From NCBI GenBank assembly GCA_947428835.1, contig CANENE010000001.1:1-64000 (forward strand): DNA of 64,000 bases, read 5' to 3'. A model generated the notes under the pieces. That model saw only the letters and a list, made by a program, of their open reading frames with translations. It ran no database searches and was not told the DNA's origin. Position 1 is the first letter of the stretch; each line of letters opens with the position of its first letter. The DNA is from an uncultured bacterium (lineage in GTDB: Bacteria; Cyanobacteriota; Vampirovibrionia; Gastranaerophilales; Gastranaerophilaceae). Shown here piece after piece: positions 55,072 through 63,001 of the stretch. Made by a program: the position numbers and the translations under genes.

Positions 55072-55107
55072 AACCTCTCTTGTATTATAAATGCAAGAGA
55101 GGTTTTT
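55072..55107 (+). terminator. Terminator of the cysteine-rich protein gene
   Basis: AACCTCTCTTG pairs with CAAGAGAGGTT around an 11-nt loop and is followed by T5. Confidence 0.9.
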
Positions 55108-55109
55108 AC

Positions 55110-55137
55110 TTGACTTTAACAATTGATGTTGTAATAT
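55110..55137 (+). promoter_or_regulatory. Promoter of the tRNA-Leu(TAG) transcript
   Basis: TTGACT (55110-55115), a 16-bp spacer and TAATAT (55132-55137). Transcription would begin near 55144, leaving a leader of about 170 nt that holds both repeat copies before the tRNA. Confidence 0.6.
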
Positions 55138-55170
55138 TAAGAAGACTTGTGGCGTATAGAGTTTCGCTGC

Positions 55171-55214
55171 TGGCAAAAATTTGAAAATTAAATAACTACT
55201 TATGGGCCTGTGGC
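55171..55214. repeat. 44-bp direct repeat, upstream duplicate at tRNA-Leu(TAG)
   Basis: An exact copy of 55281-55324, 110 bp upstream of it. It ends with the first 11 bases of the tRNA (GGGCCTGTGGC) and then continues ACTGTTTG instead of the tRNA body. Confidence 0.9.
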
Positions 55215-55265
55215 ACTGTTTGTGTTTTACAAAGTAAAACCAAACAAATAAAAAGAATTGGTAAG

Positions 55266-55280
55266 ACCAATTTCGCCACA
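55266..55280. repeat. 15-nt inverted copy of the tRNA-Leu(TAG) 5' region
   Basis: ACCAATTTCGCCACA is the exact reverse complement of 55319-55333 (tRNA bases 6-20). It also forms a small hairpin with AATTGGT just before it. Confidence 0.85.
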
Positions 55281-55324
55281 TGGCAAAAATTTGAAAATTA
55301 AATAACTACTTATGGGCCTGTGGC
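55281..55324. repeat. 44-bp direct repeat, proximal copy (contains tRNA-Leu nt 1-11)
   Basis: Identical to 55171-55214. It directly precedes and enters the tRNA-Leu(TAG) gene. Confidence 0.9.
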
Positions 55325-55397
55325 GAAATTGGTAGACGCGCTAGATTTAGGATCTAGTGCCTTCGGTGTGAGAGTTCGAGTCTCTCCGGGCCCACCA
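55314..55397 (+). tRNA. tRNA-Leu (anticodon TAG)
   Basis: 84 nt including encoded CCA. The acceptor GGGCCTG pairs with CGGGCCC. The D arm GGCGAAATTGGTAGACGC, the anticodon stem CTAGA/TCTAG with loop TTTAGGA, a long variable arm (TGCCTTCGGTG) and T arm TTCGAGT are as expected for Leu. tRNA-Ala follows 49 bp later, probably on the same transcript. Confidence 0.96.
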
Positions 55398-55446
55398 TTT
55401 TTTAAAAATCTTAAAAAGGCTGCCAATGCAGTCTTTTTCGATATTT

Positions 55447-55522
55447 GGGGTGTTAGCGCAGTTGGTAGCGCACAACGCTGGCAGCGTTGGGGTCAGGGGT
55501 TCGAATCCCCTACACTCCACCA
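55447..55522 (+). tRNA. tRNA-Ala (anticodon GGC)
   Basis: 76 nt with encoded CCA. The acceptor GGGGTGT pairs with ACACTCC, the D arm is GCGCAGTTGGTAGCGC, the anticodon stem is CAACG/CGTTG with loop CTGGCAG, and the T arm is AGGGG-TTCGAAT-CCCCT. Confidence 0.97.
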
Positions 55523-55553
55523 TTTAAAAAAGACAATTCATCCCAGGCTTCTA

Positions 55554-56447
55554 TCAATTACCGAATTTCTCCTGCAATTTTTCAACAAAAAGCTTTGCTG
55601 CAGGTGAAAAAATCTGATATTTTTTCCAAACGACTTCAAGAGCGGATTCAAGCTTTGGATACAAGGGTCTAAAGCAAAGCTCGCTTTCTTTTGAAGTATC
55701 AACCAATTTATCAAGAGTTATAGAATAGCCAATCCCCGCTTTTACCATAACAGCAGCATTATACACAAGGTTAAATGTTGCAACAGTATTTAAATTTTCA
55801 AATTCGCCTTTAAACCACTCTAAAAATTGGTTTTTATCTGATGTTTTTCTGATTGCCTGTCTGGAATTAAGCAAGGGTAAATCTTTCAAATCCTCAAGTC
55901 TGATTTGTTTCTTTTTTGCAAGCCTGGAATCTTTTCTCATAACGACTCCCCAGGTGTCTTTTTCAGGAAGCGAAAGATGGTCATATTTATAAACATCCAC
56001 AGGCTGAATCAAAACCCCAAAATCCAATAGACCCTTGTCCAGTCTTTCTGTAACATCTTCGGCGTTTCCCGAATGGATATGAAATTTTATATCAGGATAT
56101 ATTTGCTGAATTTCTTTTATGATTTCAGCGATATATTTCATAACATCTGTTTCGCCGCAGCCGATATAAATATCGCCCGCTATGGTATCTGTTATGGAGC
56201 GAAATTCGCTTTGGGTTTTTTCAACCATATCAACAATTTCTTGGGCCCTTTTTCTTAAAATCATCCCTTCCGGCGTAAGCGTTACTTTGTGTTTTCCTCT
56301 AATCAAAAGCTTCTGCTTTAATTCTTTTTCCAGTTCCTGCAGCTGCCTTGTTAAAGTCGGCTGTGTCAAATGCAAAGAATTGGCAGCAGCTGTGATAGAG
56401 CCTTCTTTTGCAACTGCTAAAAAATACTTAAGAACCCGAATTTCCAT
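55554..56447 (-). CDS. LysR-family transcriptional regulator
   Basis: About 297 residues from MEIRVLKYF at 56447 (the frame is open a little further upstream). The N-terminal winged helix (FLAVAKEGSITAAANSLHLTQPTLTRQLQELEKELKQKLL) is typical. The effector domain begins IYIGCGETDVMKYIAEIIKEIQQIYPDIKFHI. It is divergent from the alpha/beta hydrolase gene at 56586, with about 140 bp between them, so it probably controls the hydrolase and cupin genes 56586-59357. The effector is unknown. Confidence 0.92.
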   Translation of the reverse strand: MEIRVLKYFLAVAKEGSITAAANSLHLTQPTLTRQLQELEKELKQKLLIRGKHKVTLTPEGMILRKRAQEIVDMVEKTQSEFRSITDTIAGDIYIGCGETDVMKYIAEIIKEIQQIYPDIKFHIHSGNAEDVTERLDKGLLDFGVLIQPVDVYKYDHLSLPEKDTWGVVMRKDSRLAKKKQIRLEDLKDLPLLNSRQAIRKTSDKNQFLEWFKGEFENLNTVATFNLVYNAAVMVKAGIGYSITLDKLVDTSKESELCFRPLYPKLESALEVVWKKYQIFSPAAKLFVEKLQEKFGN

Positions 56448-56585
56448 AATTAAAATAATAGAATATCTAAATATGCCTGTCAAGCATAATTAAATATGTA
56501 ATATAAGTATTTGCTATTTTTAAAAAATAGTAAATAATAAATATAAGTTATAATGCAGAAATTATAGGCAGCAAAAGGATATAAA

Positions 56586-57464
56586 ATGGAAATTATAAAA
56601 GTAAACACACAAAGAGGACTAGAATTAAAAGGCGCATTATTCGGCGATAAATCGATGGATACTATCGTTATAATGCTTACAGGAATTTGCTCAAACGTCT
56701 TTCAAAACGAGCTTTTATATTCAACGGGCAAATTGCTTAAAAAAAACAATATAGCAACAATTATAGCCCACGCGCATGATTCTTTTTCCTGTTTTGCCTA
56801 TAGCGACCATTCGACAGGCAAGCAAAAAATAACAGGAACATTCAAAGATGACTTCAATATGGTCTACGAAGATGTCGAAAGTTATGTAAAATGGGCAAAA
56901 GAACATAATTTTAAAAATATAATTCTTGCAGGGCATTCGCTTGGTTCAAACAAGATAATACACTATCTTGGAAATACGCCTGACGATTTTATTGATTATT
57001 TTATAGTGTCATCTCCTGTTGATATAATGCATTGGTGGAATATTATGCCAAATATAGAAGCTTGCTTTGATATGGCAAAGCAATGGTCAAAAGAAGGCAG
57101 AGGCGATAATATTCTTCCATTTTTATTTGGAGGTTTTTCGCCGATGAGCGCTGATACAGTTATTGGCTTTTATAATGCCAAAAACCTTCAAAATTGTCCC
57201 GTTATAAGTAAAATTGGTGAAACAAAATCTTTGTATAATATCAAATCAAACGGCTCATTTGTAATAGGTTCAAAAGATTCTGTTACGGGTGATAGCCCAA
57301 AAGTTTTTATGGAACAATTGAACAAATGGACAAAAACACCTAATCAAAATCAGGTTATTGAAGTTGAAGGCGCAAGCCATATTTTCTACGGCAAACACGA
57401 TATATATGCCAAAACCATCTTAAATTGTATTCAAAAACATTACAAAGAAACTAAAAAGAGGTAA
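56586..57464 (+). CDS. Alpha/beta hydrolase
   Basis: 292 residues with the nucleophile elbow LAGHSLGSNK (Ser near residue 121) and an oxyanion-side VIMLTGICSNVF near the N-terminus. The C-terminal His is probably in EGASHIFYGKHD. There is no signal peptide. Related to DUF1749/YheT-like serine hydrolases. The substrate is unknown. First of a small operon divergent from a LysR gene; the next gene starts 4 bp after its stop. Confidence 0.8.
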   Translation: MEIIKVNTQRGLELKGALFGDKSMDTIVIMLTGICSNVFQNELLYSTGKLLKKNNIATIIAHAHDSFSCFAYSDHSTGKQKITGTFKDDFNMVYEDVESYVKWAKEHNFKNIILAGHSLGSNKIIHYLGNTPDDFIDYFIVSSPVDIMHWWNIMPNIEACFDMAKQWSKEGRGDNILPFLFGGFSPMSADTVIGFYNAKNLQNCPVISKIGETKSLYNIKSNGSFVIGSKDSVTGDSPKVFMEQLNKWTKTPNQNQVIEVEGASHIFYGKHDIYAKTILNCIQKHYKETKKR

Positions 57465-57467
57465 ATT

Positions 57468-58499
57468 ATGTTTAAAAAAATTCTGTTATTGTTGATTGTA
57501 TTTTTAATTGGAGGCAAAATTATGACCGAAGCTAAAACAAACGACTGGGATAAAACCTTTAAAAAATCAGATAAAGTTGACATTCAAAAAGTTGAATTTA
57601 AAAACAGATATGGAATAACTTTGGTTGGTGATTTATATATCCCAAAAAATAAATCCAAAGACAAACTTCCCGCTATTGCAATAGCAGGCCCTTTTGGAGC
57701 AGTCAAAGAACAAGCAAGCGGTCTATATGCCCAAACTCTTGCACAAAAAGGCTTTATAACTCTAGCTTTTGACCCTTCTTTCACAGGTGAAAGCAAAGGT
57801 GAACCCAGACACGTTGCAAGCCCTGACATTAATACAGAAGATTTTTCAGCTGCCGTTGATTATTTAAGCAACCGCAATGATGCTGCCCCAAACAAAATAG
57901 GCACACTTGGAATATGTGGTTTTGGAGGCTTTGCACTAAATGCTGCAGCGATGGATACAAGAATAAAAGCAACAGTTACATCCACCATGTATGATATGAG
58001 CAGGGTAAATGCCAACGGTTACTTTGATTCAACGGATGAAAAAGCAAGATACGAATTGAAAAAGCAGCTAAACGACCAAAGAACAAAAGATTTTAAAAAC
58101 GGAACTTATGCAAAAGGTTCGGGTCTGCCTGCTAAATTAACAGGCCAAGAGCCGCAATTTGTAAAAGATTATTATGACTATTATAAAACTAAAAGAGGCT
58201 TCCATGCCCGCTCTATCAATTCAAACGGCAACTGGAATATGACATCACCACTATCATTTATAAATATGCGGATTTTAACCAAAAGTGATGAAATTCAAAG
58301 CGCAGTTTTGATAATGCACGGCGAAAATGCCCACAGCAAATACTTTAGCGAAGATGCTTTCAAAAAATTAAAAGGCGAAAACAAAGAACTTTTAATCATA
58401 AAAGATGCAAACCATACTGATTTGTATGATAATTTAGATAAAATTCCGTTTGATAAAATTGAACAATTCTTTAAAACATATTTAAAGGAAGATAAGTAA
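57468..58499 (+). CDS. Exported alpha/beta hydrolase, YcjY-like
   Basis: 343 residues with an N-terminal signal or anchor (KKILLLLIVFLIGGKIM). IAIAGPFGAVKEQ and LAFDPSFTGESKGEPR match the dienelactone-hydrolase-like YcjY family. The elbow is LGICGFGGFALNAAAMD, with Cys where Ser is usual, as in this family. The catalytic His is likely in IIKDANHTDLYD. It is not known what it hydrolyses. The decayed decarboxylase-cupin gene starts directly after its stop. Confidence 0.8.
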   Translation: MFKKILLLLIVFLIGGKIMTEAKTNDWDKTFKKSDKVDIQKVEFKNRYGITLVGDLYIPKNKSKDKLPAIAIAGPFGAVKEQASGLYAQTLAQKGFITLAFDPSFTGESKGEPRHVASPDINTEDFSAAVDYLSNRNDAAPNKIGTLGICGFGGFALNAAAMDTRIKATVTSTMYDMSRVNANGYFDSTDEKARYELKKQLNDQRTKDFKNGTYAKGSGLPAKLTGQEPQFVKDYYDYYKTKRGFHARSINSNGNWNMTSPLSFINMRILTKSDEIQSAVLIMHGENAHSKYFSEDAFKKLKGENKELLIIKDANHTDLYDNLDKIPFDKIEQFFKTYLKEDK

Positions 58500-59357
58500 T
58501 GAAAAAAATATTAACTATATTTGTATTATTATCTATAATCAGCTCAAACGCTACCTTTGCAATAAATCAAAAAGGAAATAAAAATATGAAAAAAGTTACA
58601 CAAACAGCAGGAAGAGACCAGCTTAAAGATTTTGCGCCCGAATTTGCACATTTTAAATGATGATATTTTATTTGGAGAAAACTGGAATAATCAAGATATC
58701 AGCCTCAAAACAAGAAGCATTATAACTGTTGTTAGTTTGATTTCGCAAGGTATCACGGATACTTCCTTAAAATACCATCTTCAAAATGCCAAAAACCACG
58801 GCGTTACAAAGCAAGAAATTGCCGCAATAATTACAAACACAGCATTTTACGCAGGATGGCCAAAAGCCTGGGCGGCTTTCAACCTTGCAAAAGAAGTATG
58901 GAGCGCAAATTCAACAGCAGCAAATTCAACAGCCGCAAGCGAAAAAGAAAAATATGCTTCAACAATAATGTTTGATATAGGCGGAAAAAATGAAGCTTAA
59001 GCAAAATACTTTAAAGGTCAAAGCTACATAGCTCCTGTTTCAAATAAACAGGTAAAAATATTTAATGTAACTTTTGAACCCAAATGCAGAAATAACTGGC
59101 ACATTCATAAAGCCCAAAAAGGCGGCGGCCAGATGCTGATTGCAATAGGAGGCAGAGGATACTACCAAGAATGGGGCAAAAAACCAATCGAAATTAACCC
59201 CGGCGACATTATAAATATCCCGGCTAACGTCAAACACTGGCATGGAGCAGCTAAAGATAGCTGGTTTTCGCATTTGGCTATTGAAATTGAAGGAGTGCAA
59301 ACCGAAAATGTTTGGCTTGAAGAAGTATCTGATGAAGACTATAATAAATTAAAATAA
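58500..59357 (+). pseudogene. Decayed carboxymuconolactone decarboxylase-cupin fusion
   Basis: The gene starts at the ATG at 58500, immediately after the upstream stop, with a signal peptide (KKILTIFVLLSIISSNATFA). It reads GRDQLKDFAPEFAHF and then stops. A one-base shift near 58655 restores NDDILFGENWNNQ and the carboxymuconolactone decarboxylase (AhpD-like) domain to 58997. An in-frame TAA at 58998-59000 follows GGKNEA, where Tyr is common in the family, and the same frame goes on as AKYFKGQSYIAPVS and a cupin domain (NNWHIHKAQKGGGQ, GDIINIPANVKHWHG) to 59357. Two lesions in one gene mark it as a pseudogene, unless sequencing errors are involved. Confidence 0.8.
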
Positions 59358-59369
59358 ATTAAAAAAAAT

Positions 59370-59861
59370 ATGTCTAAATGTCTAAGTTTCAAACCTTCAA
59401 TAGATTCTAATTCAAAAATTTTAATCCTCGGGTCAATGCCCGGGGTTAAATCTTTGAATGAAAAACAATACTACGCGCATCCAAATAACAGATTTTGGAA
59501 AGTTATGGCATATTTGTGTAATTATCCGAATTTAGATAAAGAATCTTATGATAGTAAATTAAATATACTGCTTAAAAATAAAATTGCTCTATGGGATACA
59601 ATCAAATCTTGCAAAAGAATTGGAAGCCTGGATTCCGATATTAAAAAAGAAATTCCAAATGATATTTTATCTCTTTTGAAAAAATACCCAAATATTAAAA
59701 CAATCTGCTTAAATGGGGGTAAATCCTATTCTATGTTTAAAAAACATTTTGGTGAACTGTTTCAAAAATATAATTGTATTCACCTTCCATCTACAAGCCC
59801 CGCTAATGCAAAGTTTAAGCTTGAGGATTTAAATAAACAATGGAGTAAAATTTTAAAATAG
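59370..59861 (+). CDS. DNA glycosylase of the hypoxanthine/uracil-DNA glycosylase family
   Basis: 163 residues of the UDG superfamily, like the TIGR04274 hypoxanthine-DNA glycosylases. Motif 1 is KILILGSMPGVKSLN with YYAHPNNRFWKVM, and the second motif region is IHLPSTSPANA near the C-terminus. These enzymes excise deaminated bases (hypoxanthine, possibly uracil) from DNA. There is no secretion signal. It stands alone after the decayed cupin gene. Confidence 0.85.
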   Translation: MSKCLSFKPSIDSNSKILILGSMPGVKSLNEKQYYAHPNNRFWKVMAYLCNYPNLDKESYDSKLNILLKNKIALWDTIKSCKRIGSLDSDIKKEIPNDILSLLKKYPNIKTICLNGGKSYSMFKKHFGELFQKYNCIHLPSTSPANAKFKLEDLNKQWSKILK

Positions 59862-59909
59862 CAAAAATAAAATTTCAGCTGTTTTAATCTAACATAAAAT
59901 GAGGCTTGT

Positions 59910-60515
59910 ATGAATATAAATTTTCAAGGCTATATACCCGTCAGATATTATGCAAAAGACGCTGAAAGCGGTAAATACTTAAGAATAGTTTCTGATGAAT
60001 ATATCAGAAAATGTCAAAGAAAAATCATCAGTATCTTAAACAGTGAAACACAAAAAAATGAATTAGATGAATCTTTCTTTAAATTCTATAGGCGCTTAGA
60101 TAAAGACCACGCAGCAAAACAAGCTGCAGCTTCAATATACCCGAAAACTGCCCAATCCTATATCGTTACAGGTCAAGACGCTGTGTTTCTAAAAGACTCT
60201 GCTTATAAAACCGTAGGTGCTGCAAATCACAATTCATATAATACAGTCGGACACTTGGATACATTTGAAACAAAACAAGCTTCAAAAATGTACCAACAAA
60301 ATGCACTTTCAAGCTTAAAGCACATGTCTCAGGTTTCAAATGAACAGGGAAACCCGTTGCTTTTAAAACTATATTTTGTACCAAACTACTATAAAAAAGG
60401 GCCCAACGAAGGAAAATTAAAAAGTTTTACTTTTGTAAACGCACAATCTTGTGATGAAAACCTTGTAAAAAAACAAGATGCCCAAATCCAAAAAAATAAA
60501 AAACTGGTTTCATAA
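59910..60515 (+). CDS. Hypothetical protein with N-terminal INFQG motif
   Basis: 201 residues starting MNINFQGYIPVRYYAKD. The segment ISFxG/INFQG at the N-terminus recurs in other unknown proteins of this window. The rest has no known domain: Lys- and Gln-rich, with TAQSYIVTGQDAVFLKDSAYKTV and LKLYFVPNYYKKGP as the most structured parts. There are no membrane helices. The role is unknown. Confidence 0.55.
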   Translation: MNINFQGYIPVRYYAKDAESGKYLRIVSDEYIRKCQRKIISILNSETQKNELDESFFKFYRRLDKDHAAKQAAASIYPKTAQSYIVTGQDAVFLKDSAYKTVGAANHNSYNTVGHLDTFETKQASKMYQQNALSSLKHMSQVSNEQGNPLLLKLYFVPNYYKKGPNEGKLKSFTFVNAQSCDENLVKKQDAQIQKNKKLVS

Positions 60516-60534
60516 TTATATTAACCCGATAAAC

Positions 60535-60577
60535 AAAAAGACAAGCAAATAATTTATCTTTTTTTGCCCGTCTTTTT
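60535..60577. terminator. Possible bidirectional terminator
   Basis: AAAAAGAC and GTCTTTTTT flank a partly paired centre (GCAAATAA / TTATCTTTTTTTGC) between the gene ending at 60515 and the convergent zinc-ribbon gene. Confidence 0.5.
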
Positions 60578-60599
60578 TAAATTTATTATATTTTTATAG

Positions 60600-60881
60600 T
60601 TATTCTTGTTCTGCTGTTTCTTGTTTTTTAGAAAAACATTCTCTGCAATATATTTCTTTTCCGTCAATAGGTTTGAATGGAACTTGCGTCTGTGCTCCGC
60701 ATTCACAACATACAGCATCATACATTTTTCTTCTGCTTTTGCGTCTTCTTGCTTTTCTGCATTCAGGGCATCTTTTTGGTGTGTTTACAAGCCCTTTTTG
60801 AGAATAGAACTCTTGTTCTCCTGCGCTAAAAACAAATTCTTTGCCACAATCTTCGCAAACAAGTGTTTGATCTTCAAACAT
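60600..60881 (-). CDS. Zinc-ribbon protein
   Basis: 93 residues with four CxxC pairs: CEDCGKEF, CPECRKARRRKSRRK, CCECGAQTQVPF and CRECFSKK. This is the 'CxxC-x17-CxxC' zinc-ribbon type found in many bacteria, likely binding two zinc ions and nucleic acid through the Arg/Lys-rich link. The C-terminus is acidic. No enzyme is inferred. Confidence 0.8.
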   Translation of the reverse strand: MFEDQTLVCEDCGKEFVFSAGEQEFYSQKGLVNTPKRCPECRKARRRKSRRKMYDAVCCECGAQTQVPFKPIDGKEIYCRECFSKKQETAEQE

Positions 60882-61002
60882 TTCTTTTAAGTCTCCTTTT
60901 TTGTTTTGTAAAATTTATCAAACCACTGTTGCAAAATATTAGCAAAAATAGTTGATTATCCTATTATTCTAACTTCTTTTTGGGTTTTTTGCAAATCTTT
61001 TT

Positions 61003-62412
61003 TTATAAATTGTTATTTTTTAATACTTCCACTATTTCCTTCATGTTTGATGGTGTCGCAAGCACAAGCATATTTTCACTTTCCCTTAGCTCAAAATAGC
61101 AGCAGGTAAGGGCACTTTTGATGTTCTGCTCCATCGTAATAAGGCATGGGTTTACTCCGGCATACTTTAATCTTAGCGCCATATCATCAAATCTTTTAGA
61201 AGTTACATAAACTTTGTTTTCAAAATTTTGAAGAACACTAAAGTTGCTATCGAAAATCCAAGAGGTATCGATACCGTCTTCTTTTTCATCAGAAAGCGCA
61301 AAAACAACTTTTGTATGCCTGTTTTTAAACAGCTCTTCTAAAGCCAAAGAAAGAGATGTTGGATTTTTTATCTTTTTTAGATGTATTTTATTATCTTTTA
61401 TTCTTTCATCAGAGCCTTTTGTGCCTTTATAGCTTTCTAGTGCTGATGCTATAAGGCTTCTTTCAATTTTAAAGCAATAAGCAAGAGCAATGACACCAAG
61501 AGCGTTGTACGCATTTTCGATTCCGCCAAAAGGAATTTTATAGATATAATTTTCGCCTTTGTATTTAACATCCAAAAAACAGTAGTTTTTGTATATTTCA
61601 GCATTAGCCGATACATCAAGCATCGGCCGCTTAAAATTGCAGTCACAGTTGTATTTCCCGATATGAGAATAAAAAACCTCATTCCAATCAAGAGGACAAT
61701 TGCATTTAGGGCAAATTCTTAAATCATTTTTTTGCGAAAGACGTTCATTTATAAACCTGATTTTTTCAAATCCAAAATATATTTTTTTAATTTTTGAATC
61801 CGATAACATATTTTTTTCAACTTCATCAATCGTATGAAAATAAGGCTCATCAGCATTTATAATAAGATTTATATCAGAATTTAATTTAAGCGCATCTTTT
61901 ATGCATTTTCTTTTTTGTTCAAGATTCAAGCCATCTTTTTGATCAATAAAAAGATTATTCAAAAGCAGATAATCGAACTTCATCAAATTAAAATAATCAC
62001 CCAAATATTCTTCATTTATCGCCATCACGGCACAATCTCTTTTAATTTCTTTTTTAAAGATTTTATAGCTTCTTAAAATATCATTTATAAAAGCCAAATA
62101 AATAGAACCTGTTTTTGATACATCCTTGTCGTCAACAATATTTGTAATATATGTTTTTTTCATCTTTTTGAAGATTTCCATAACCATATTAGCGGTTATT
62201 TTTTTACCGTTTGTTGAGCATATGGCAATTTTTTCCTGGCTGATAAATGTTTGAAGCTTTGAAGCAGTCGAAGGATAGTGGTCATCTAAATATGTATCAA
62301 AATAATCTTCTAAATTAAAATTTTTATCAAAAATCTTTCTTATACTGATTTTTTTTAAAAAATTATAAAACACATTAATAAGAGTAATTTTAGTTGTAAA
62401 TTTCACCGGCAA
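61003..62412 (-). CDS. MurT-like lipid II amidation ligase subunit
   Basis: 469 residues with the Mur ligase layout of MurT. The P-loop region reads CSTNGKKITANMV where GTNGKTTT is usual, so the magnesium-binding Thr is replaced by Lys. A zinc ribbon (CPKCNCPLDWNEVFY...CDC) lies near 235-262 as in MurT, and the DUF1727 C-terminal domain contains KEDGIDTSWIFDSNF. MurT with GatD amidates D-Glu of the peptidoglycan stem. No GatD glutaminase is in the window. Residues 1-45 appear basic and form an unusual leader. Function therefore uncertain. Confidence 0.75.
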   Translation of the reverse strand: MPVKFTTKITLINVFYNFLKKISIRKIFDKNFNLEDYFDTYLDDHYPSTASKLQTFISQEKIAICSTNGKKITANMVMEIFKKMKKTYITNIVDDKDVSKTGSIYLAFINDILRSYKIFKKEIKRDCAVMAINEEYLGDYFNLMKFDYLLLNNLFIDQKDGLNLEQKRKCIKDALKLNSDINLIINADEPYFHTIDEVEKNMLSDSKIKKIYFGFEKIRFINERLSQKNDLRICPKCNCPLDWNEVFYSHIGKYNCDCNFKRPMLDVSANAEIYKNYCFLDVKYKGENYIYKIPFGGIENAYNALGVIALAYCFKIERSLIASALESYKGTKGSDERIKDNKIHLKKIKNPTSLSLALEELFKNRHTKVVFALSDEKEDGIDTSWIFDSNFSVLQNFENKVYVTSKRFDDMALRLKYAGVNPCLITMEQNIKSALTCCYFELRESENMLVLATPSNMKEIVEVLKNNNL

Positions 62413-62487
62413 TCTTTCAATACTTCACAAGAAATAATATAGTTTACGTATAGAATAATTGAACACGATATAATATAATTTATCTTG

Positions 62488-62874
62488 ATGCTCAATATAG
62501 TTTTTATAATAACAGCAATATTAGAAATTGTCATAACATGCTTTGTCGTATTCAAACTTGAACAAATAAAGACAAAAGTAAAAATTCTTGAAAACAAAAT
62601 GCTGTTTAACTACAGGATATTTACAAGAATTAATGCCAAGCTTAAAAAAAGCATTGAAAATTTAAACAAATTTATCGGCTTTATTACAAATAAAAAATTT
62701 ATTCTTATCAAAAATATACTAAGCAATTTGTATATGATATATGAAGCATACCTGCTTTTTGACACCTTGAAATCGTTCAAATCCTCCAAAGCCTTAAAAT
62801 TCTTAAGTTCAAAAAATCTAAGAAATATAATTATTGCAAAAACCGTTTATCAATTAATACGCAAACTTGCATAA
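62488..62874 (+). CDS. Small membrane-anchored hypothetical protein
   Basis: 128 residues from the ATG at 62488. One N-terminal membrane helix (LNIVFIITAILEIVITCFVVF) is followed by a coiled, basic segment (KTKVKILENKMLFNYRIF) and a partly hydrophobic helical region (NILSNLYMIYEAYLLF). Topology resembles small membrane-bound scaffold proteins. Divergent from the MurT-like gene. No family is recognised. Confidence 0.5.
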   Translation: MLNIVFIITAILEIVITCFVVFKLEQIKTKVKILENKMLFNYRIFTRINAKLKKSIENLNKFIGFITNKKFILIKNILSNLYMIYEAYLLFDTLKSFKSSKALKFLSSKNLRNIIIAKTVYQLIRKLA

Positions 62875-63001
62875 ATGAAAGCAGTATATTTAAATTGTAA
62901 ACTTTTGTAAAACATGCAATATGACCATGTTTCAACACATCTTACATGTGGATATATAACACTATAGTAATTAGTACAGTTATTAAAAGGAAGGTGTGAA
63001 A

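Noticed and set aside
54709..55281. 190-residue open frame opposite the cysteine-rich gene
   Set aside because: The plus-strand gene has a promoter, ribosome binding site, signal peptide and terminator; the opposite frame is a by-product of its composition.
55320..55607. 95-residue open frame on the plus strand
   Set aside because: It runs through tRNA-Leu(TAG) and tRNA-Ala; both cloverleafs are clear, so the frame is chance.
58998..59000. Recoded stop codon in the cupin fusion
   Set aside because: The stop is TAA and the same gene also has a frameshift, so decay is the simpler explanation.
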